Assembly (NCBI GenBank): GCA_027946365.1
Contig: JAPEUQ010000001.1
Span: 3,038,001 to 3,102,000, forward strand
DNA: 64,000 nt
Reading direction: 5' to 3'
From: Kalmusia sp. IMI 367209
Taxonomy: Eukaryota; Ascomycota; Dothideomycetes; Pleosporales; Didymosphaeriaceae
This document shows positions 58,970-64,000 of the stretch, one piece after another (position 1 is the first letter of the stretch; each line of letters begins with the position of its first letter). The notes under the pieces were generated by a model. The model was not told where the DNA came from. It saw nothing but the letters and a program-made list of their open reading frames with translations, and made no database searches. The position numbers were made by a program, and so were the translations under genes.

Positions 58970-59717
58970 GATGAGTGCGTGGGAATTCTGCGGCAAGTCG
59001 AATTTGATGGGGTTGTGCTGCTCAACTACCAAGTCAAAGTCTCATATGTGGAGTTAGGCGAGTCTGATGAAATCGCCGCACACTGCTGAGCAAAAGACTT
59101 GAATTCACCGGGGGGGTTAGGAAGTGGCGGTGAATTTTTGATCTCTTCACGTTCACCGCCGAGGTCAGCGCACTAACTAGGCGCAACTTTAGCGCAGTCA
59201 TATGTGCAATAAGCTAACCTCTCGGTGCAGTGTCCCCCAAACCAGCAAGAAAAAATAGGGAACATATTATATAGATTAGATCTACCTTCTGCATGTGCAG
59301 CTGCAAGCGAAGGCGGTCAGTCAGACGTTCGTTTGCAAGCCCACATAGTATATTCCTCTTCCGGGCTTACACAAGTCTATTTATCTCAATGCAAACCTAC
59401 AGCAGACTTTTCAATCCATTGCAGCCTCTGACATGATTCAATGAAGTCATAATGGTTCCAACTTCCGCTTATGGTGATGGACGACGTACCAGTCTCGGGT
59501 TGCTCCGCATAACAACTGGTCGAGTGAAACAACAATTGCATCCCGTTGCCAGGCCGCCCAAGTCACCGTGTGTTTACGCAGCAGCACCAGAGCAAGGTCT
59601 TGGCACGTATTTTGTATCTTGTATCGTTTGCGCGCTCCTTCACGACTCCAGTTTTACCGCACACACACACACACACATACACACATACACACATACATAC
59701 GTACACAATCATACACA
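58970..59717. promoter_or_regulatory. Divergent promoter region with microsatellite
   Basis: About 750 bases between zinc-finger paralog B (-) and the small coiled-coil gene (+). Ends in an AC/TACA microsatellite that forms the leader of the coiled-coil gene. No other feature. Confidence 0.55.
59659..59717 (+). repeat. AC / TACA microsatellite
   Basis: An (AC)n run passes into imperfect ATACAC and ATAC repeats and ends directly at the ATG of the coiled-coil gene (59718). It would form most of the proximal 5' leader, and its length may vary between strains. Confidence 0.85.
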
Positions 59718-60425
59718 ATGTCAGACTACAACATGTCCGATGCCCCGGCTGAGAGCCCCGCCGCTGGACCGAACCGCCAGCCGTCCGAGGCTGGAAGCCT
59801 CAGCGAGTTGGACCAGGAGCTGTTGGGCCTCGCGACGGAGCCCACCGACGACGAGAAGATCGAGCAGCTGGAGAAGAAGGTGGAGAGACTGGAGAAGCTC
59901 CTCGAGAGCATCCAGAGTGTGGCGAGTGACAACCAACTCGCGATGTACAAGGTGTTGGAGGAGAAGCAGGAGACAGAGCTGGAGCTGTCCGATGCTCGAG
60001 CGAAGGTACGTATCTCTCATCTTCATCCAGGCTATAGTATTGGGTCAGATGACCGCATACGCATCGTGCCCTGAGTCACCCCAGGACACAGGATACGTAC
60101 GCGGAGGTCTTGAACTTTTGGTCTGGCGCTGGCATCTGTGCTTGTTGGGATGTCACTAACGAGTTGGTGAAATATAGGTTGCGAAGATCCGTCTCGAGAG
60201 AGATGAGGCGGACAATAAGGTCCAGGAGTTGAGGAGGGAGGTAGAGGTGAAGGATGAGGCGTTGAGGGGAGAAGGATAGGGTGATTGCGGAGCTCTTGCA
60301 GAAGCTCAGCATGAGCGATACTGGCGTGCAGGCGGTGACAAACGCGACGGAGGGATTGGGAGATCTCTGGCGCTACGCCTGAGATGATGAAGGTTCATGT
60401 AAGGGGCGCTGGGAAGAAGAAGTAG
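59718..60425 (+). CDS. Small coiled-coil protein (frame broken twice)
   Basis: Exon 1 59718-60005, intron of 172 nt with a tcactaac branch point, exon 2 60178-60425. The N-terminus is Ser/Pro/acidic; then a continuous coiled coil (DDEKIEQLEKKVERLEKLLE; KIRLERDEADNKVQELRREV). As deposited, exon 2 stops after ALRGEG at about 60280. Dropping one G from the G4 at 60266-60269 continues the heptads (LREKDRVIAELLQKLSMSD), and dropping one G from 60358-60360 leads to a basic end (MMKVHVRGAGKKK) and a stop at 60425. With both removed exon 2 is exactly 82 codons and the protein 177 residues. It neighbours zinc-finger paralog B divergently. Function unknown. Confidence 0.65.
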
Positions 60426-61120
60426 AGGTTGTGGAGCAGCGAGATGTAGATATGAACGTAGCTTAAGTATGCTTGTTAATGGTAGCTAGTATGATCAGCA
60501 TGTACACATTACTGAAATATTCACGAACCGCTTTGTGAGCTGAGTTACCATAGGATATATGATACACAGAAAGAATTCCTACAGAACTGTGGTTCTTGTG
60601 TTATTTTCTGATATCAGTATTCATTGTGCGCCGACGATATCACATACATAATGTCCTAGCTTTCATGATACTATGGAAGATCAAACATTACGAATGGCCA
60701 CCAGCGACTGCTGATGATTCCAATGTCTCCCTTGTGTTGTGCGGAATAACTTGGAGCTGCGCAGGTCGCAGACTTGGGCCGCATGCCGTGACTTCAGCGA
60801 GCATAGAGCTGAGATTCCTGCAATAAATCGAGTAGCAAATCCTCATTCACATGGCTCATCAAATCTTCCAGGCCCCTCGTCCCTCACCTTCACCGCGGCG
60901 ACTATTGCACAGACTCTGGCTAGGCAGCCATGGTCACGGGATCGCTTAACTAGCGCGGGGCGTCCGCACTATAAGAAGCCCGCTGCCCCTCCGACAACCT
61001 CCTTTCTTTTCTCTTCGGTCCAGTGAGATCCCGGTCACGCGCGCTTCGGTTGTCGGTATTCCCATTTCCTCGTGTGCATTTCAATCCCTCATTTCACCCC
61101 GAGCGGTACGGCAGCACTCC

Positions 61121-61207
61121 TTGGTTCCTACTTTCATTCAATTGATTGTCCGTTCCTCGCGAGTTCCTCCCTTGGTTCCTACTTTCATTCAATTGATTGT
61201 CCGTTCC
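61121..61207. repeat. Direct repeat pair, 36 bp
   Basis: The same 36 bases, starting ttggttcctactttcattc and ending ttgtccgttcc, occur at 61121-61156 and 61172-61207 without differences by eye. Spacing start to start is 51 bases. Confidence 0.9.
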
Positions 61208-61297
61208 CTGGCTAGGTTCGCTGCTTGTGCCAGTCCGCGCCTTCGTGCGCAACATCGACAGGACTGTATCGTTATCCGCGTTTCAGCACACTGAGCG

Positions 61298-61550
61298 TCT
61301 ATTGTCAGCATCCAGTCGCATGCGTCTCTCACAGCCTCTGCGCGCTTTCAAAGAAACTTCAGTGGCTGCTTGAAGCGACGGGTTCCCTGCTCTCGCACCG
61401 GCGACGCAGGCGATGCACTCGGCTCTGTTATGGGAGTTGATTGTGGACGCAGCTTCGGCTGTCAGGTCCGCCTACAAAGCACCAGAGCATCAAGATATCT
61501 ATTGTTGGATCCAGTCGCACGCGTCTCTCACAGCCTCTGCGCCCCTTCGA
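61298..61550. repeat. Direct repeat pair, about 50 bp, 200 bases apart
   Basis: Two copies, 61298-61350 and 61498-61550, start tctattgt and share atccagtcgca followed by gcgtctctcacagcctctg. They differ at a handful of positions. The right copy lies inside the dispersed repeat that also occurs inverted at 42555-42730, so the core is present three times in the window. Confidence 0.8.
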
Positions 61551-61622
61551 ATGTCCTTGATGTTGTGGTTCGATGGAAAAGTCTCCCAGATAGCTTCGGC
61601 GACTGAGGAGAGTACCGTCTGC
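61430..61622 (+). repeat. Dispersed repeat, copy 2
   Basis: Aligns by eye with the reverse complement of 42555-42730. Conserved blocks occur in the same order: gattgtggacgc, agcttcgg-like, gtccgccta, gcgtctctcacagcctctg, gatagcttcg, and a final taccgt. Similarity is patchy, with a few small gaps. It lies about 2.5 kb upstream of zinc-finger paralog B, pointing away from it. Confidence 0.65.
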
Positions 61623-62796
61623 TAGACGAAGAGCTGTATGGAGCTTCTAACTATTCGATTCGTTCAGGAAGTATCTTGTTCGAGTCCCTCTATGATAGAG
61701 CTCTGCTCTAGTTCATAGCCATTGGCCATACCATTTTTTTTCATTGACTTCCGCGCCTGTTGGTTCGAGGTCGAGGAAGAAAGACTGCAGATTGGTCTAC
61801 AATCTCGCGCCTACATGTCAAGACACATCCATGGCTCGCCATGTCCGCTAAGTCTTCAAGACCTTGTTCTTACAGCCTACGTCACAGAGCCTACATCCGC
61901 GGTGTTATTCTGTACACACCCTTCAAATGCTTGTCTAAGTAGAGACATGGCTCCTACCTTATCGGCTAAAGAGCCGCAGCTTTGGGAAGATCGTTAATGA
62001 AAGTTGGGGCTTGATGATTATCCACTCAGCAGCACAGATGACAGGTCATGTCCAGGCGTAAAGGCGCCAGTATTCCTCTTGACTTCAGATAGACTCTTGT
62101 GCATGTAAGTGAGCTGGTCTGAGATGATCCTTACTTTCGAGTCACCTTCAGAGCAAGTATGAGTCTTGCAGCAGACTGTCGAAGTTGCGCGTCCGTAGAC
62201 TCTGGCATTCGCTACTCGTACCATAAGGCGTACACTTGATCAACCGATATCTGGGTAGATATTGCGGCTCTACGACTTTTCCCGGGTCACGCACCCTTCC
62301 CGCAAGTCCGTGCCGATATAACCGTATACCCGGGTGCGCATGTGGCTTTTGCAATCCAGCCACAAGTCTCGAAATACAGCAATCAATCCTAGAATCTTGG
62401 TAAATGATTCTAGGGCTAGAAGCCTCGACTTAACGTGGGGGGAAACGTCAGACTACTAGCAATCGATGAGGCTCCACAGTATCGTCACTCTGGAAGCATC
62501 TCAAGATAGCTAGCACCATCGGAATCACGCCTCCATCAAATTATTTGTAGTGCCGACTTTACTATCCGGCACGAGTTTGAGTACGACACCGTTTTCGCGT
62601 TCCTTATCTTCGCGGATCACGGGTTCGATGTATGACCTCTTTAGTATACAACGGCTTTATACTCAATTCACAGTCTTTTCAACATCCGAGCTTCCGAAAG
62701 CTGCTCAGGAACCTATATAGCTCAAGTATCTATCTTTTCGATTACTTGTAGTAACAGCGGCGATCTTGTCACAGATTCATTATCCTCCCATTCCCA

Positions 62797-64000
62797 ATGG
62801 GCTACTTCACAGTATTTCTCGCCTCTCTAGGCATCTTTTCAGCCGGCGCCAGCGCAAACCCCTTCTCAAAGCGCGCCGCTCTCGACGATTGTCTTAAGTC
62901 GTCCTCAGTACCAACCCTAGCGTCCGGCTCTTCTGACTATACTCAATCTCTCAAACCGTTCAATCTGCGCGTAACCTTCAAGCCAGCTGCTTACGCCGTG
63001 CCCACCACTATCAAGCATGTTCAAGACGCGGTTGCTTGCGGTGCAGCGAACAGCGTCCAAGTCACTGCCAAGTCCGGCGGCCATAGCTATGCCTCCCACG
63101 GCCTAGGTGGTGAAGATGGGCATTTAATCATAGACATGCGGAACTTCAACAGTGTCACTGTTGACCAGTCAGCACAGACGGCCGTGATTGGAACAGGCGG
63201 TCGGCTTGGGGACGTAGCAACAGCGCTGTACAAGCAAGGAAAGCAGGCTATTAGCCACGGCACATGTCCAGGGTACGTACCATGTTCTCACAAAGAGCTA
63301 AGCTCACATATTCACAGCGTCGGCGTTGGCGGTCTCTCGCTCCATGGTGGCTACGGCCTCATATCGCGCAGCAAAGGCCTTACGCTCGACAACATCCTTT
63401 CTGCCGACGTTGTCCTCGCAAATAGCACCCTCGTCACCGCATCGCCCACCCAGAACCCCGACTTATTCTGGGCGCTTCGAGGCGCCGGCGCCGCCTTCGG
63501 CATCGTCACCAACTTCAAGTTCAAGACCTTCAATGCGCCCGAGTCGAACATCGTCTTCAACTATTTCGTCCAGCCGTCGTCTGCAAGCCAGCTCGCCAGC
63601 ATGCTTACGGCACTGCAGGACTTCACGCGCAACTCGCAGCCGCCGGAGCTCAACATGCGGCTCTTCCTGTCAGGCTTTACGACTTTCAGCGGCGTGTACT
63701 ACGGCAGCCGTGCGGACTTTGACAAGGTGATCAACCCGCTACTACAGAAAATGGGAATCTCCAGCGGCAGCGTAAGCACGAACGGGTGGTTGAACACACT
63801 AACATCGTTCTCCAACGGCGCACTCGAGCAAAGCAAGCCATACGACACGCACGAGACCTTCTTCGCCAAATCGCTGATGCCCGAATACCTCAGCGGCGCG
63901 GCCATCACGGCGCTCAGCAACTACTGGAACGCGAACGCGCGGTCAAACACACGCTCGTGGTACCTCCTCTTCGACTGCCACGGCGGCAAGAACTCGGCCA
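62797..64000 (+). CDS. Secreted FAD-linked oxidase (BBE/glucooligosaccharide oxidase type), partial
   Basis: Exon 1 62797-63272, 45-nt intron, exon 2 63318 to beyond the window; about 386 residues visible. Residues 1-20 are a signal peptide (MGYFTVFLASLGIFSAGASA). The VAO/PCMH-type FAD domain is clear: KSGGHSYASHG with His96, IIDMRNFNSV, and HGTCPGVGVGGLSLHGGYG with Cys157. A His and a Cys at these sites are the hallmark of bicovalent flavin attachment, as in glucooligosaccharide oxidase and related BBE-like enzymes. WALRGAGAAFGIVTNFKFK confirms the family. It should oxidise an extracellular carbohydrate or alcohol, releasing hydrogen peroxide; the substrate is inferred only. The C-terminal BBE motif is outside the window. 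Confidence 0.92.
   Translation, partial: MGYFTVFLASLGIFSAGASANPFSKRAALDDCLKSSSVPTLASGSSDYTQSLKPFNLRVTFKPAAYAVPTTIKHVQDAVACGAANSVQVTAKSGGHSYASHGLGGEDGHLIIDMRNFNSVTVDQSAQTAVIGTGGRLGDVATALYKQGKQAISHGTCPGYVPCSHKELSSHIHSVGVGGLSLHGGYGLISRSKGLTLDNILSADVVLANSTLVTASPTQNPDLFWALRGAGAAFGIVTNFKFKTFNAPESNIVFNYFVQPSSASQLASMLTALQDFTRNSQPPELNMRLFLSGFTTFSGVYYGSRADFDKVINPLLQKMGISSGSVSTNGWLNTLTSFSNGALEQSKPYDTHETFFAKSLMPEYLSGAAITALSNYWNANARSNTRSWYLLFDCHGGKNSA

Larger units (their letters stand above)
60426..62796. other. 2.4 kb intergenic stretch with repeats
   Basis: Contains two direct repeats (36-bp pair at 61121 and 61172; about 50-bp pair at 61298 and 61498) and the second copy of the dispersed repeat (61430-61622). 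A TATAAG-like element is at about 60970 on the plus strand. Short plus-strand frames across 61370-61625 are open but not recognisable. Nothing coding is supported between 61640 and 62796; the promoter of the FAD oxidase should lie at its right end. Confidence 0.5.

Noticed and set aside
62600..62650. GGGTTCGAT-containing stretch as a tRNA T-arm
   Set aside because: No pairing T-stem, anticodon arm or acceptor stem can be formed around it; the same holds for other GGTTCGA-like hits such as 61570 and 61762.

Overview
The window is nuclear DNA of a filamentous ascomycete (Pezizomycotina), most likely a Dothideomycete. Evidence: protein-coding genes are broken by short spliceosomal introns (mostly 45-80 nt) with GTRNGY donors, CTRAY-like branch points and YAG/AAG acceptors. 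Core eukaryotic genes (NOT1, F-BAR/SH3 protein, ribosomal protein eL13, Med17, IMP 5'-nucleotidase, mitochondrial enoyl reductase) are mixed with families typical of this group (DUF2235 hydrolase, fungal rhodopsin-like membrane protein, stand-alone FAR1 domain, yellow/royal-jelly-type secreted protein, P450, bicovalent-type FAD oxidase). No tRNA, rRNA, CRISPR array or intact transposon was found. Assignment to class is inference; there is no diagnostic marker.

Layout. 0-10.5 kb is gene-poor: a DUF2235 hydrolase (86-1784), a 4.5 kb gene-free stretch, a short-chain dehydrogenase (6290-7063), another 2.2 kb empty stretch, and a four-exon seven-TM rhodopsin-like protein (9311-10491). 12.5-40 kb is a dense core block: NOT1 (-), divergent from a Cdc15/Imp2-type F-BAR/SH3 gene (+), an aldo/keto reductase, an LRR protein (-) divergent from a coiled-coil protein (+), eL13, HRI1 (-), a Myb-like/SAP-like protein (-), and a single-TM protein. 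40-47.8 kb is an accessory-looking stretch: a FAR1-domain protein, a dispersed repeat, a zinc-finger gene, a coiled-coil gene and a coiled-coil relic. 47.8-57.8 kb holds a P450, Etr1-type enoyl reductase, Isn1 with microexons, Med17 and a secreted yellow-type protein. 57.9-62.8 kb mirrors the 42.5-46 kb stretch: a paralogous zinc-finger gene, another small coiled-coil gene and a second, inverted copy of the dispersed repeat. A secreted FAD oxidase runs off the right edge.

Two observations stand out. First, two paralogous genes (43294-44731 and 57939-58969) carry a C-terminal block in which six cysteines with exact Zn(II)2Cys6 spacing run directly into a CCCH finger, behind a coiled coil and a basic, nuclear-signal-like patch. 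I do not recognise this architecture as a named family, and its duplication is accompanied by duplicated flanking repeat sequence. Second, at least seven coding regions' reading frames are shifted by single extra G/C bases in short homopolymers (NOT1 twice, HRI1, Myb-like gene twice, the coiled-coil gene at 59.7 kb twice), plus less certain shifts in the FAR1 gene. Because NOT1 is essential, base-calling errors in the assembly are the most economical explanation, and gene models here should allow for them.
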